A stretch of DNA of 64,000 bases from Murimonas intestini (lineage in GTDB: Bacteria; Bacillota; Clostridia; Lachnospirales; Lachnospiraceae). Positions 26,086 to 34,927 of the stretch are shown piece by piece. The translations under genes were made by a program, and so were the position numbers. The notes under the pieces are model-generated. The model was not told the DNA's origin and did not search any database. It worked only from the letters and a program-made list of their open reading frames with translations. How positions within the stretch are numbered: the first letter of the stretch is position 1; every line of letters starts with the position of its first letter. The stretch is from the NCBI GenBank assembly GCA_003148945.1, contig QGGY01000001.1, positions 682,001 through 746,000 on the forward strand, given 5' to 3'.

Positions 26086-26114
26086 TACCAGAATCATTTC
26101 AGGAGGGAAGGAAG

Positions 26115-27518
26115 ATGAATGAAAAAGCAGTAAAACCATTTGGCCTGAAAGATAAAATCGGCTATATGTTCGGTGATTTCGGAAATGATTTCACATTTAT
26201 GTTTTCCAGTACTTTTCTCATGGTATTTTACATGAAGGTACTTGGTATCAGCGGGGCGGCCGTGGGTACATTATTCCTTGTGGCAAGGTTTGTGGATGCA
26301 TTTACGGATGTCACAATGGGCAGAATCGTGGATACATGCAAGCCTGGAAAAGACGGGAAATTCAAGCGCTGGATCCGGATCATGGCTGGTCCGGTGGCAA
26401 TTGCCAGTTTCCTGATGTACCAGTCATCTCTGGCTGACGCTTCAATGACGGTAAAGATGATCTATATGTATGTTACATATATCCTGTGGGGAAGTATCTG
26501 CTACACCGGGATCAATATACCATACGGTTCTATGGCATCCGCGATCACAGATGTCCCGGAAGAGCGTACCGCACTTTCCACATTCAGGAGTATCGGTGCA
26601 ACACTGGCACAGCTTGTGATCGGTGTGGGTGGTCCGATGATCATCTATATGACCGATGCATCCGGCACACAGGTAATCCGGAATGACGGGAAAATCTTCC
26701 CGGTGGTCGCAGGTATCTTCTCAGTATGCGCAATTATCTGTTACATCATCTGCTATAAGTGTACGATAGAGCGCATCAAGATCCAGCCAGACCCGAATGC
26801 GGAGAAAATCTCCCTGGCAAAAACTTTTGGAGCAATTTTCTCCAACAGGGCGCTGCTTGGGATTATAGGCGCAGCCATTTTCCTTCTGCTGAGTTCGCTG
26901 ATGCTTTCCAGCGTCAATACCTATCTCTATGCGGACTATTTTAGCAATATAAAAGCACTTTCTGTTTACAATATGATCACGATGGTATGCTCCCTGCTCA
27001 TGGCAACAATTACAGGAGCCGTTGTTAAGAAATACGGGAAGAAAGAATCAGCGGCCGCCGCAACCATTTTTACAGGGACAGTTTTCCTTGCGCTTGGCTT
27101 CCTGAATGTGAAACATGTATGGGTATTTGCTATCGCGGCAGCTGTTGGCTATCTGGGGGTCAACTACTTTAACCTGATTATCTGGGCAAACATTATTGAC
27201 GTCATCGATGATGTGGAAGTAAAGAGTGGCAAAAGAGAGGATGGAACGGTCTATGCGGTCTATTCTTTTGCAAGAAAAGTAGGGCAGGCACTTGCAGGGG
27301 GACTCGGCGGGTATGCGCTTGGCATCATCGGATATGAATCTGCCGCAAAAACCCAGACAGCCGAAGTACTAAGCGGCCTTTATAAACTGGCAACGATTGT
27401 TCCGGGAATCCTTTTTATCTGTGTTGCCTTAATGCTGATATTTGTATATCCGCTGACAAAGAAGAAGGTAGAAGCCAACGTAGAATTTCTCAGGGCAAAG
27501 AGAAACAAAAAGAATTAG
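26115..27518 (+). CDS. GPH-family sugar:cation symporter (MFS)
   Basis: This 467-residue membrane protein with about 12 hydrophobic segments fits the glycoside-pentoside-hexuronide symporters. Visible motifs are GYMFGDFGNDFTFMFSSTF at the N-terminus, ARFVDAFTDVTMGRIVDTCK after helix 2 (the cation/sugar-binding R-x-x-D-A-x-x-D) and GIIGYESAAKTQTAEVLSGL near the end. GGAGGGAAGGAAG precedes the ATG at 26115, 29 bp after the GH3 stop. It probably imports the glycoside cleaved by the GH3 enzyme. Co-regulation with the AraC protein is expected. Confidence 0.88.
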   Translation: MNEKAVKPFGLKDKIGYMFGDFGNDFTFMFSSTFLMVFYMKVLGISGAAVGTLFLVARFVDAFTDVTMGRIVDTCKPGKDGKFKRWIRIMAGPVAIASFLMYQSSLADASMTVKMIYMYVTYILWGSICYTGINIPYGSMASAITDVPEERTALSTFRSIGATLAQLVIGVGGPMIIYMTDASGTQVIRNDGKIFPVVAGIFSVCAIICYIICYKCTIERIKIQPDPNAEKISLAKTFGAIFSNRALLGIIGAAIFLLLSSLMLSSVNTYLYADYFSNIKALSVYNMITMVCSLLMATITGAVVKKYGKKESAAAATIFTGTVFLALGFLNVKHVWVFAIAAAVGYLGVNYFNLIIWANIIDVIDDVEVKSGKREDGTVYAVYSFARKVGQALAGGLGGYALGIIGYESAAKTQTAEVLSGLYKLATIVPGILFICVALMLIFVYPLTKKKVEANVEFLRAKRNKKN

Positions 27519-27633
27519 GCATAAAACATTTGGCTGCAATTTTGAGAAGGACATGCTATACTATAGATACGAAAAAAACAACCAAACTGGATAAAGATGC
27601 TACAAATACCGGAAGTGAAGGAGGAATTATATT

Positions 27634-28860
27634 ATGGCTGCACATGTACTTGATGAGGCGAACCGCTGCCTGAACTGCAAAAAGCCGCAGTGCCAAAAAG
27701 GGTGTCCCATCGGCACTCCGATACCGGAAGTCATCCGGCTGATGCTGGACGGCCATCTGGATGAAGCGGGCCGGAAACTGTTTGAGAACAACCCTCTGAC
27801 TACGGTATGCAGCCTGATCTGCAATCATGAGAAACAATGCGAAGGACACTGTGTACTTGCAAGGAAAGGTGCACCGGTACATTTTTCTACGATTGAAAAC
27901 TATATCTCCGGCACGTACAGTTCTAAAATGGTAAAAGGCCCGGCACCGTCCAACGGGATGCGTACAGCTATTATCGGCTCCGGCCCGGCAGGACTTACCA
28001 TAGCTGTACTCCTTGCCCGAAAAGGTTATCAGGTAACCATATTCGAAAGCAAAGATAAGATCGGTGGTGTGCTCCGTTACGGAATACCGGAGTTCCGCCT
28101 GCCAAAAAGTATACTGGATGACTTTGAGTACCGGCACCTGCGTCTGAAAGGAATCAAAGTCAGGCCAAATACAACGATTGGAGGCGCCATCACAATTGAT
28201 GATCTTTTGAGAGACGGCTACCGGTCTATCTTCATCGGAACCGGTGTGTGGCGCCCGAATGCCCTGCATATCAAAGGTGAGACACTTGGGCACGTACACT
28301 ACGGAATCAACTACCTGAACAATCCGGACAGTTTTCACCTTGGGGAGAAGGTTATCGTAATCGGGGCAGGAAATGCGGCGATGGATGTAGCCAGAACAGC
28401 ACTGAGAAAAGGCGTCAGGGAACTTCAGTGCTTTTCAAGGGAATCCACGGCAGCAGCAAGCCGTCATGAATTCGATTATGCGGTTTTAGAGGGCGTAGAA
28501 TTCATATACCTGAAAATTCCACTGGAAATCACCGATGAAGGCGTCATTTTTGCGGATGTGCAAGAAAATGAAGACGGCACGGTGGAACGTATTTCCGGTA
28601 CAGAAACACTGTATCACGCTGACAGTGTCATCATCTCAATCAGCCAGGGACCACGGAACCAACTGGTGAACACGACGAAAGGCCTGGAAGCCAACTCCCA
28701 CGGTTTACTGCTGGCAGATGAAAAAGGCCGGACCTCAAGACCAGAGATTTTTGCAAGCGGGGATGTCGTAAACGGGGCGCGGACCGTCGTAGAAGCGGTC
28801 GCCCATTCTAAGATCGTAGCCGAGTCGATGGATCTGTATATGAGAGGAATTTCCTCTTAA
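27634..28860 (+). CDS. NAD(P)-dependent oxidoreductase, GltD-like (glutamate synthase small-subunit family)
   Basis: The 408-residue flavoprotein begins with the two cysteine clusters of the GltD/DPYD N-terminal domain (CLNCKKPQCQKGCPIGTPIP and CSLICNHEKQCEGHC), which hold two [4Fe-4S] clusters. It then has an FAD-binding loop (IIGSGPAGLTIAVLLARKG), a GIPEFRLPKSILD motif, the NAD(P)H-binding loop (VIVIGAGNAAMDVARTAL) and the C-terminal FASGDVVNGARTVVEAVAHS. The glutamate synthase large subunit is not adjacent, so its partner is open: GltB elsewhere or another electron acceptor. Its own promoter region is at about 27530-27562 with an extended TGCTATACT. GGAGG precedes the ATG. Confidence 0.88.
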   Translation: MAAHVLDEANRCLNCKKPQCQKGCPIGTPIPEVIRLMLDGHLDEAGRKLFENNPLTTVCSLICNHEKQCEGHCVLARKGAPVHFSTIENYISGTYSSKMVKGPAPSNGMRTAIIGSGPAGLTIAVLLARKGYQVTIFESKDKIGGVLRYGIPEFRLPKSILDDFEYRHLRLKGIKVRPNTTIGGAITIDDLLRDGYRSIFIGTGVWRPNALHIKGETLGHVHYGINYLNNPDSFHLGEKVIVIGAGNAAMDVARTALRKGVRELQCFSRESTAAASRHEFDYAVLEGVEFIYLKIPLEITDEGVIFADVQENEDGTVERISGTETLYHADSVIISISQGPRNQLVNTTKGLEANSHGLLLADEKGRTSRPEIFASGDVVNGARTVVEAVAHSKIVAESMDLYMRGISS

Positions 28861-28954
28861 GGCAACGAACTTCTGACGCTGCAAATAGGATTACATCCAG
28901 GTAACGGCATGTGAAAGGCGAAAGCAGGCGTTGGAAATTTGGTGGTAAAGAAAA

Positions 28955-30646
28955 ATGAAAAAGGCATTGCCAATTGGTGTAGACAATTTTGAAAAGCTTG
29001 TGACTGGCGGCTATTATTACGTGGATAAGACACTTTTTATTAAAGAACTTCTGGATTTAAAAGGAAAGGTGAACCTTTTCACCCGCCCCAGACGGTTTGG
29101 GAAGACCTTAAATTTAAGCATGCTCCGCTATTTTTTTGAAGATGTGAGAGAACCCGTACAGAAAAGCCAAAACCGGAAACTTTTTGAAGGGCTTAAGATC
29201 ATGGCAGCTGGAGAGGAATATACGGCTCAAATGGGAATCTATGCTGTGATCAACCTGACCCTTAAATCTGCAAAGCAGGCCAGTTTTGAATCAGCGTACT
29301 ATAAAATTAAAGAAGAGATCGCAGAGGAATTTAAGCGGCATAGCTTCCTGATGAAAGAAGGCGTGCTTTCAAAGACAGAACTGCAGCAGTATCAGGAAAT
29401 AGCAGAAGGGAAGGCAGGATACGATGCCTATTCCGGAGCATTAAAATTTTTAAGCAGATGCCTTTATCTGGCAACGGGAGAAAAGACGGTCCTCCTTTTG
29501 GATGAATATGATGTGCCATTGGAAAGTTCTCATTTTGCAGGTTTCTATGATAAAATGGTCAATTTTATCCGTTCTCTTTTTGAATCTGCATTAAAGACTA
29601 ACGATTATCTGAAGTTTGCTGTGATCACGGGATGCTTTCGGATATCCAAAGAGAGCATATTCACAGGGCTCAACCACCTGAACATCATTTCTGTGATGGA
29701 TAAGAGATACAGCGAGCATTTTGGATTTACGGAACCGGAAGTACGTGGAGCAATGGCATACTACCAGAGGGAAGAACGATTCCCTGCTATGAAGGAATGG
29801 TATGACGGATACCAGTTTGGGGATACGGAAGTGTATAATCCCTGGAGTGTGATAAAATTTCTTTATGACCTGGATGCGGATGCACATGCATTCCCACGTC
29901 CTTACTGGATCAATACCAGTTCCAATGAGATCATCAAGGACATGATCGCCCGGGCGGACAGGGAAACCAAAGGGCAGATTGAAATGCTTCTGGAGGGAGA
30001 ACCTCTGGAAATCCGTGTACATGAAGAAATCACTTATGAGGATATCCATGAAAATGGTGAGAACCTGTGGAATTTCCTGTATTTTACCGGATATCTGACA
30101 AAGGAGAGTGAATTTTTCAAGGAGTCTTCCATATTTCTGAATGTCCGCATCCCCAATATGGAAGTTCGGAGCATCTATCAAAGCACCATCCTCTACTGGT
30201 TCCGTGAGAGGATCAAGAAGCGCGGATTCCAGGATCTGTATCGGGCAATGGAGGAAGGCGATGCCGGGAAGATGGGCGAAATCCTGGGGGAGCAGCTTTT
30301 GTCCACCATCAGCTTTTATGACAGTGCAGAGAATTTCTACCATGGCTTTCTGACCGGAATATTGAGCCAGAGTGAGTCATATCTGGTAAAGTCTAACCGG
30401 GAATCAGGGAATAGACGCTCCGATCTGATGGTAAGGAGCCCTTCCCTGCGGGGCAGAGCATTTATCATTGAGGTGAAGGTATCTGACAGTATTGACAATC
30501 TGGAAGGCGATGCCAGAAAGGCCTTGGACCAGATTTATGAAAAAGGTTACATGGAAGAACTGCGCACAGAAGGTTATCGGAAGATAGCTTGCTATGGGAT
30601 CTCATTTTTCCGAAAAGACTGTGAAGTTTGCTGTAACGGCATATAA
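28955..30646 (+). CDS. AAA-ATPase-like / PD-(D/E)XK nuclease family protein
   Basis: The 563-residue protein starts with the AAA-ATPase-like domain (PF09820 type): [20 protein letters not shown], then KTLFIKELL, the phosphate loop [14 protein letters not shown] and the Walker B-like [14 protein letters not shown]. The C-terminal part is the PDDEXK_9 (PF08011) region, with [17 protein letters not shown] then [11 protein letters not shown] (D...E-x-K) near residues 480-510. These genes occur in many copies in anaerobic gut bacteria; the function is not established, although nuclease activity is inferred from the fold. It is a single gene preceded by a 94-bp gap and closed by a hairpin at 30663-30705. 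It is not grouped with recognisable defence genes. Confidence 0.85.
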   Translation: MKKALPIGVDNFEKLVTGGYYYVDKTLFIKELLDLKGKVNLFTRPRRFGKTLNLSMLRYFFEDVREPVQKSQNRKLFEGLKIMAAGEEYTAQMGIYAVINLTLKSAKQASFESAYYKIKEEIAEEFKRHSFLMKEGVLSKTELQQYQEIAEGKAGYDAYSGALKFLSRCLYLATGEKTVLLLDEYDVPLESSHFAGFYDKMVNFIRSLFESALKTNDYLKFAVITGCFRISKESIFTGLNHLNIISVMDKRYSEHFGFTEPEVRGAMAYYQREERFPAMKEWYDGYQFGDTEVYNPWSVIKFLYDLDADAHAFPRPYWINTSSNEIIKDMIARADRETKGQIEMLLEGEPLEIRVHEEITYEDIHENGENLWNFLYFTGYLTKESEFFKESSIFLNVRIPNMEVRSIYQSTILYWFRERIKKRGFQDLYRAMEEGDAGKMGEILGEQLLSTISFYDSAENFYHGFLTGILSQSESYLVKSNRESGNRRSDLMVRSPSLRGRAFIIEVKVSDSIDNLEGDARKALDQIYEKGYMEELRTEGYRKIACYGISFFRKDCEVCCNGI

Positions 30647-30662
30647 AACAGAATCATTAAGA

Positions 30663-30705
30663 CCATACAAAAAGAAGCTGTGTTCTGCAGCTTATTTTTG
30701 TATGG
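30663..30705. terminator. Bidirectional terminator hairpin
   Basis: CCATACAAAAAGAAGCTG and CAGCTTATTTTTGTATGG pair around a short loop with A- and T-runs on both sides, so it can act in either direction. It follows the AAA-ATPase-like gene. Confidence 0.75.
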
Positions 30706-30759
30706 CCTAATACCGGCAATAAGAAAGGAGGATGCATTTGATATTAAATCTTCTGATTT

Positions 30760-30792
30760 CTACACACAAACTACAAGGTAGTGTGGTATCAT
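30760..30792 (+). promoter_or_regulatory. Response-regulator box (CTAC repeats) and -10 of the regulator/kinase operon
   Basis: CTACACACAAA-CTACAAGG forms two CTAC half sites 11 bp apart (30760 and 30771). A -10-like TATCAT follows at 30787. The same half sites at 11-bp spacing occur at 32968 and 32979, upstream of the lipoprotein/ABC operon. Confidence 0.55.
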
Positions 30793-30815
30793 AGAAATAT
30801 TTAAGGAGTGATAGT

Positions 30816-31493
30816 ATGAAAACGATATTGATTATTGAAGATGATCTCGATATACAGGAGATGCTGCAATTCTTTTTAGAGGATCAAGAGTATAGGGTGA
30901 TCACAACTGATAATGGAATTGATGGTGTTAGTATATTCAGAAAAGAGAAACCAGATTTAGTCTTATTAGATATTATGCTTCCTAAAATGGATGGTTATGC
31001 TGTATGTGAACTGATACGCAGAGAATCAGGGGTTCCAATCATTATGATCAGTGCGCTTGGAAGTGAAAAGGACCAGTTAAAAGGCTTTGAATTGCAGATT
31101 GACGATTATATTCCCAAACCTGTATCCCTTCCTATCATGATGAAAAAAATTGAGGCTGTGCTGAGGCGTTATGAGATGTCCGGACAGGAAATGAAAGAGG
31201 AGCTTCATTATAAGGAAATGACACTGATGGTAGATAACTACCGGGTAAAAGTCGGCAGGCAGGAGGTTGACCTGACACAAAAAGAATACGAGATTCTAAA
31301 GGAATTACTGGAGAATCAGGGGAAGGTTATTACCAGAGACAGTTTCTTGAATCGTTTGTGGAAATATGAATATGATGGGGAAGAGCGTGCAGTTGATAAC
31401 CACATAAAAAATTTGAGAAAAAAATTAGGAGATGCAGGGAACTATATAGAGACAGTAAGGGGAGTGGGATACCGGATTGAAAAAATATATTAA
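30816..31493 (+). CDS. OmpR-family response regulator
   Basis: The 225-residue regulator has IEDDLDI, phospho-Asp in DLVLLDIMLPKMDGYAVC, Ser/Ala motif IIMISALGSEKDQ, Lys in DDYIPKPVS and a winged helix (TQKEYEILKELLENQGKVIT, then DNHIKNLRKKLGDAGNYIETV and GVGYRIEK). AAGGAGTGATA precedes the ATG. It overlaps the kinase by 17 bp. Its own promoter and that of the operon at 33 kb carry matching CTAC direct repeats, so it probably autoregulates and controls the ABC transporter. Confidence 0.92.
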   Translation: MKTILIIEDDLDIQEMLQFFLEDQEYRVITTDNGIDGVSIFRKEKPDLVLLDIMLPKMDGYAVCELIRRESGVPIIMISALGSEKDQLKGFELQIDDYIPKPVSLPIMMKKIEAVLRRYEMSGQEMKEELHYKEMTLMVDNYRVKVGRQEVDLTQKEYEILKELLENQGKVITRDSFLNRLWKYEYDGEERAVDNHIKNLRKKLGDAGNYIETVRGVGYRIEKIY

Positions 31494-32877
31494 AGAACAT
31501 TTGGCAGTGAAAATTTTCATACTGACGGCTGTGCTTCTGTTTGCAGTCAGCGGTTTCATCTATGGTATGGTTGCATTTGGGGTGTCAAAGAGTTATTTGG
31601 CAGAGTTAGATGAAAGTTTGGATGAATCAACAAAGAATTTAATCACCCAGTTAACCCAGGTATCAGAATCAGAGATGGAAACCATGTTGAAGATGTATGC
31701 CTTGGAATATGGTCTTTCCATTACGCTTAAGGATAAAAATGGAAAAGATTTAAAATCTTTTGGCCAGATTGAATATAAATTAGATCCGGATACTGACAGC
31801 GAAAAATCCCAGATAAGCAAAGGGATAACAAAAACGTACTTTATACAGCGCAAAAGCGGTCCTGATTATCAGATCCTGTTATTTGGGACAAAGCAGAGGG
31901 CAAATGCGGCATTAAATTCACTGAATCGGATATTGCCGGTATTGATTGGTATTTCAATTTTTATCTCACTTGTCATTGCATTGTTTTACAGCAGATATGT
32001 GACAAATCCTATCTTAAAATTGAGCAAGGTATCAAAAAGACTGTCGGCGCTGGATTTTCAGATTCGCTGCCCGGAAAACCGCAGTGATGAAATTGGAGTG
32101 TTAGGAGAAAATTTGAATCAACTGTCTGAAAAACTAGAGGAGGCGTTAGGTGAATTAAAAGAAAAAAATTTGTTGCTGCAGGAGGATATCCTGCATGAAA
32201 AAGAGATGGAACAGCAGCAGCTTGCATTTTTCTCAGCAGTTTCCCATGAACTCAAGACACCGGTTACGGTTCTGAAAGGACAGATACAGGGAATGTTATA
32301 TGGAATAGGGGGTTACAAAGACAGGGACAAATATTTGAAGCGTTCTTATGAGGTGGTTGATTCCATGGATGGGATGATCCGGGAGATATTGTCTGTTGCC
32401 CGGATAAAATCATCTGGTTTCGTTTTGAATCGGGTAAGGGTATCTTTAAATAAAATGGTTCAGGGCGTCATCCGTAATCTGGAAGATATAGCAATTGATA
32501 AGGGAATCCAGATACACACCGCCCTTTTGGAACATGCCGAGGTCATGGCTGACGAGGCGCAGTTTGAAAAAGTCCTCAGTAACGTGATTGGAAATGCGGT
32601 CAAATATACACCAGACAATGGAAACATCTGGATAGAGATTTTCAGAGAAGATGGGAAATTGGTGATTTCTGTTGAAAATGAAGCGGATAAGATCCCAGAA
32701 GAAGAAATCCCCAGACTGTTTGATGCATTCTATAGGAGGGACAGGTCACGAAACAGGAAAACAGGAGGGAGCGGGCTGGGCCTTTATATAGTAAAGATGA
32801 TTATAGAGCTTCATGGATTTTGCTGTCAGTTCCATAATACAGAGAATGGGGTAGAGATTAAAATTACATGTACCTGA
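31477..32877 (+). CDS. Sensor histidine kinase (HAMP, HisKA)
   Basis: The 466-residue kinase has two membrane segments (about residues 10-32 and 145-166) around an outside loop of about 110 residues, a HAMP domain (RYVTNPILKLSKVSKRLSAL), the phospho-accepting His in FFSAVSHELKTPVTVLKGQI, N box NVIGNAVKYTPDNG and G box GGSGLGLYIVKMII. TTG at 31477 is the likely start (LKKYIKEHLAVKIF), within the regulator's last codons. It pairs with the regulator upstream and probably senses the substrate of the lipoprotein/permease/ATPase operon. Confidence 0.92.
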   Translation: MKKYIKEHLAVKIFILTAVLLFAVSGFIYGMVAFGVSKSYLAELDESLDESTKNLITQLTQVSESEMETMLKMYALEYGLSITLKDKNGKDLKSFGQIEYKLDPDTDSEKSQISKGITKTYFIQRKSGPDYQILLFGTKQRANAALNSLNRILPVLIGISIFISLVIALFYSRYVTNPILKLSKVSKRLSALDFQIRCPENRSDEIGVLGENLNQLSEKLEEALGELKEKNLLLQEDILHEKEMEQQQLAFFSAVSHELKTPVTVLKGQIQGMLYGIGGYKDRDKYLKRSYEVVDSMDGMIREILSVARIKSSGFVLNRVRVSLNKMVQGVIRNLEDIAIDKGIQIHTALLEHAEVMADEAQFEKVLSNVIGNAVKYTPDNGNIWIEIFREDGKLVISVENEADKIPEEEIPRLFDAFYRRDRSRNRKTGGSGLGLYIVKMIIELHGFCCQFHNTENGVEIKITCT

Positions 32878-32906
32878 TAAGAGGCCAATAATTAGAAATA
32901 GATAAG

Positions 32907-32947
32907 CGGGGTATCGTAAACACAAAGTTTACGGTATCCTGTTTTTT
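32907..32947 (+). terminator. Rho-independent terminator
   Basis: GGGTATCGTAAAC and GTTTACGGTATCC pair with G-U pairs around a 5-nt loop and are followed by GTTTTTT. It ends the regulator/kinase operon and separates it from the ABC operon. Confidence 0.85.
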
Positions 32948-32967
32948 CGTGGTGTAACAAATAGAAA

Positions 32968-33001
32968 CTACACATTAACTACGCATAAAAAACGAGATAA
33001 A
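32968..33001 (+). promoter_or_regulatory. Response-regulator box (CTAC repeats) of the lipoprotein/ABC operon
   Basis: CTACACATTAA-CTACGCAT holds two CTAC half sites 11 bp apart, as upstream of the regulator gene. A -10-like GATAAA at 32996 has nearly the same distance (17 against 16 bp). A third copy-like TTACGCAGG is at 33008. Confidence 0.5.
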
Positions 33002-33044
33002 CATAAATTACGCAGGTATATTTGTATTTAGAAGGGAGGAAATA

Positions 33045-33116
33045 ATGGCCAGTAAAAGAAATGATTCAGAATATCCAAAGAAAAAAGGAATGTGCCAACG
33101 ATATATAAAAATATGA
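33045..33116 (+). CDS. Possible 23-residue peptide at the operon start
   Basis: GGGAGG at 33034-33039 with 5-nt spacing precedes an ATG opening MASKRNDSEYPKKKGMCQRY and IKI, ending 28 bp before the lipoprotein gene. It is basic and not membrane-like. It could be a leader peptide or chance; no homologue known. Confidence 0.35.
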   Translation: MASKRNDSEYPKKKGMCQRYIKI

Positions 33117-33143
33117 AAATTAAAAAATTGGAGGTAAATCATT

Positions 33144-33695
33144 ATGAAGAAAAAAATAATTGCATTTATGACGGTTCTGGCTTTAGGGACGGCGGCGATT
33201 ACCGGGTGTGGTGATAGTGCAGCTTCAAATAAAGATAATATCACGAATAAGAAAGAAAATAATGCTGGAAGCAGCGGACAAGAGGATAATACATCAAATG
33301 CAAATACTGAAAACAATATCAACAGTGCAGAAGGCCGGTATGATGGCGGTTCAGAAAATATTACGGCTATGTTAGAGAATGCAGATGTCACAGCAACGGT
33401 AGTAGAATTTTCTGAATCGGGATGTAAGGTGATACAGGGAGAAAATACAAAGGATGAAGCCAGGCAGGCTGCTGCAGGGAATGATGGAAGCGAGGGAAAT
33501 CAGATTACTGTTGTTTATGGCGATAACGTAAAATTTCAGTTAGCAACTGCAAGCGCTGGTGACAGTGATGCAACATTGGAGGATTCTGATAAATCCGAGT
33601 TGAAAAAGCAATCTAACATATATCTATTCGGGACGTATCAAGAGGATGGGACTTTTTTGGCAGACAAGGTAATCATCTATAGAACGCTAAGATAA
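33144..33695 (+). CDS. Putative lipoprotein
   Basis: The 183-residue protein has a signal peptide with a lipobox (MKKKIIAFMTVLALGTAA, then ITGCGDS, Cys at about 24). The mature N-terminus is rich in Asn, Asp, Ser and Gly (about residues 28-65), a typical tether, followed by a domain with ENADVTATVVEFSESGCKVI and VYGDNVKFQLATAS, ending in YLFGTYQEDGTFLADKVIIY. It lies in front of two permeases and an ATPase and probably attaches to or assists the transporter on the outer face of the membrane. TTGGAGG precedes the ATG. No family name can be given. Confidence 0.7.
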   Translation: MKKKIIAFMTVLALGTAAITGCGDSAASNKDNITNKKENNAGSSGQEDNTSNANTENNINSAEGRYDGGSENITAMLENADVTATVVEFSESGCKVIQGENTKDEARQAAAGNDGSEGNQITVVYGDNVKFQLATASAGDSDATLEDSDKSELKKQSNIYLFGTYQEDGTFLADKVIIYRTLR

Positions 33696-33708
33696 CAGAG
33701 GTGAAGTG

Positions 33709-34926
33709 ATGAATTTTTATAAGAGATCAATCAGATACCTTTTCCGAAAGCGATCCAAAACTGCCATTTTATTCTTCGTACTGCTGATTGCGGAAACTAT
33801 GATCCTTTGTACCGTCACAATATTAAGAGCTTCCGAGGAAGCAAAAATGGGTCTGCAGGAGAAAACAAAAGCAAAGGTAGTCGCTGAAATCACGGATGAA
33901 AATCATCCTATTACAGCAGATGATATTGAAGAACTTAAAAAATTGGAAAATATAAAAGACATCAATAGAATGGCAAAGACACAGGGATATCCAGATGGGT
34001 TTCGTCTATATACGGGGAGTGATGATACATCAAAGGAAAACAATCAGGTTCAGTTTGTTGCATACGATGATTTAGAATCAGATGGTCCATTTTCAGATGG
34101 GCAGCTTCGCATGATGGAAGGAGAATATCCCAGTGCCCAGAATCAAGTGGTGATAAATCAAAAGCTTGCAGATATGAACCAATGGAAACTTGGGGCTGAG
34201 CTGTCATTGCACAATGAAATGGGAACAGAAGTAAAAGCAGTTATAGCTGGATTTTATAGTTCGGGAATGGAATCTAAGCAGACAGGCAATACCCTGGCAG
34301 TTTACCGGATAGAGAATACAATCTACGGGGCGCCGGAGCTGGCATTACAGTTACAGGCACAAAAAGGCTACGAAAGTGTCTCTATATACGCTAAAAATCC
34401 AGAACAGCTTTCGGTTGTGGAACAGAAGGTATCCCAGATATTCGGAGAAAGAGTGGAGCTGGCAAAGTCGGACGCCCTCTATCAACAGATAGAGCAGCCT
34501 CTTGAACAAGTGGTGCGGGTGGTTAAATTAATGCAGTTTTTGACAATGGGTACAGCGGCTATTGTAATCACGCTTCTCCTGTGCATGTGGATGCGGGCAA
34601 GAAAAAAAGAAACAGCAATCTATATCAGTTTGGGCGAGCATAAAGTGAATATATTTCTTCAGATGCTTCTGGAGAGTTTTATGGTGTTTCTATTAGCTAC
34701 AGCAGCCTCTGTCTTGACAGGCAGCTATATTGCCAAAGCTTTAAAAAAAATGCTGTTTTCAGAGAACCAGATACCTTCACTTGCCTTGAAGATTGGAATA
34801 CAGGGAACGGACATAGGCTGGCTGGTATCTGCCGGACTGGGGATATTATTGCTGGCGGTGGGGATTTCACTGGTTCCTGTCCTGCTTACAAATCCAAAAG
34901 ATACTTTATCAGAAATGGAGGGTTAG
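33709..34926 (+). CDS. ABC transporter permease, FtsX-like
   Basis: The 405-residue permease has an N-terminal membrane segment after a basic start (MNFYKRSIRYLFRKRSKTAI), an extracytoplasmic domain from about 45 to 275 (MacB-type) and three membrane segments near the C-terminus. The FtsX coupling motif is seen as RARKKETAIYISLGEHKVNI. AGAGGTGAAGTG precedes the ATG at 33709. It overlaps nothing and is followed after 1 bp by the second permease, which would be its partner. Together with the ATPase at 36371 this is a Vex-like three-gene exporter. Confidence 0.85.
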   Translation: MNFYKRSIRYLFRKRSKTAILFFVLLIAETMILCTVTILRASEEAKMGLQEKTKAKVVAEITDENHPITADDIEELKKLENIKDINRMAKTQGYPDGFRLYTGSDDTSKENNQVQFVAYDDLESDGPFSDGQLRMMEGEYPSAQNQVVINQKLADMNQWKLGAELSLHNEMGTEVKAVIAGFYSSGMESKQTGNTLAVYRIENTIYGAPELALQLQAQKGYESVSIYAKNPEQLSVVEQKVSQIFGERVELAKSDALYQQIEQPLEQVVRVVKLMQFLTMGTAAIVITLLLCMWMRARKKETAIYISLGEHKVNIFLQMLLESFMVFLLATAASVLTGSYIAKALKKMLFSENQIPSLALKIGIQGTDIGWLVSAGLGILLLAVGISLVPVLLTNPKDTLSEMEG

Positions 34927-34927
34927 G

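Noticed and set aside
27556-28338. 260-codon frame on the minus strand
   Set aside because: It is a shadow of the GltD-like gene, which has complete motifs on the plus strand.
28955-30646. AAA-ATPase/PD-(D/E)XK gene as part of a phage-defence island
   Set aside because: No neighbouring defence genes; the family is very abundant in gut anaerobes and not established as defence.
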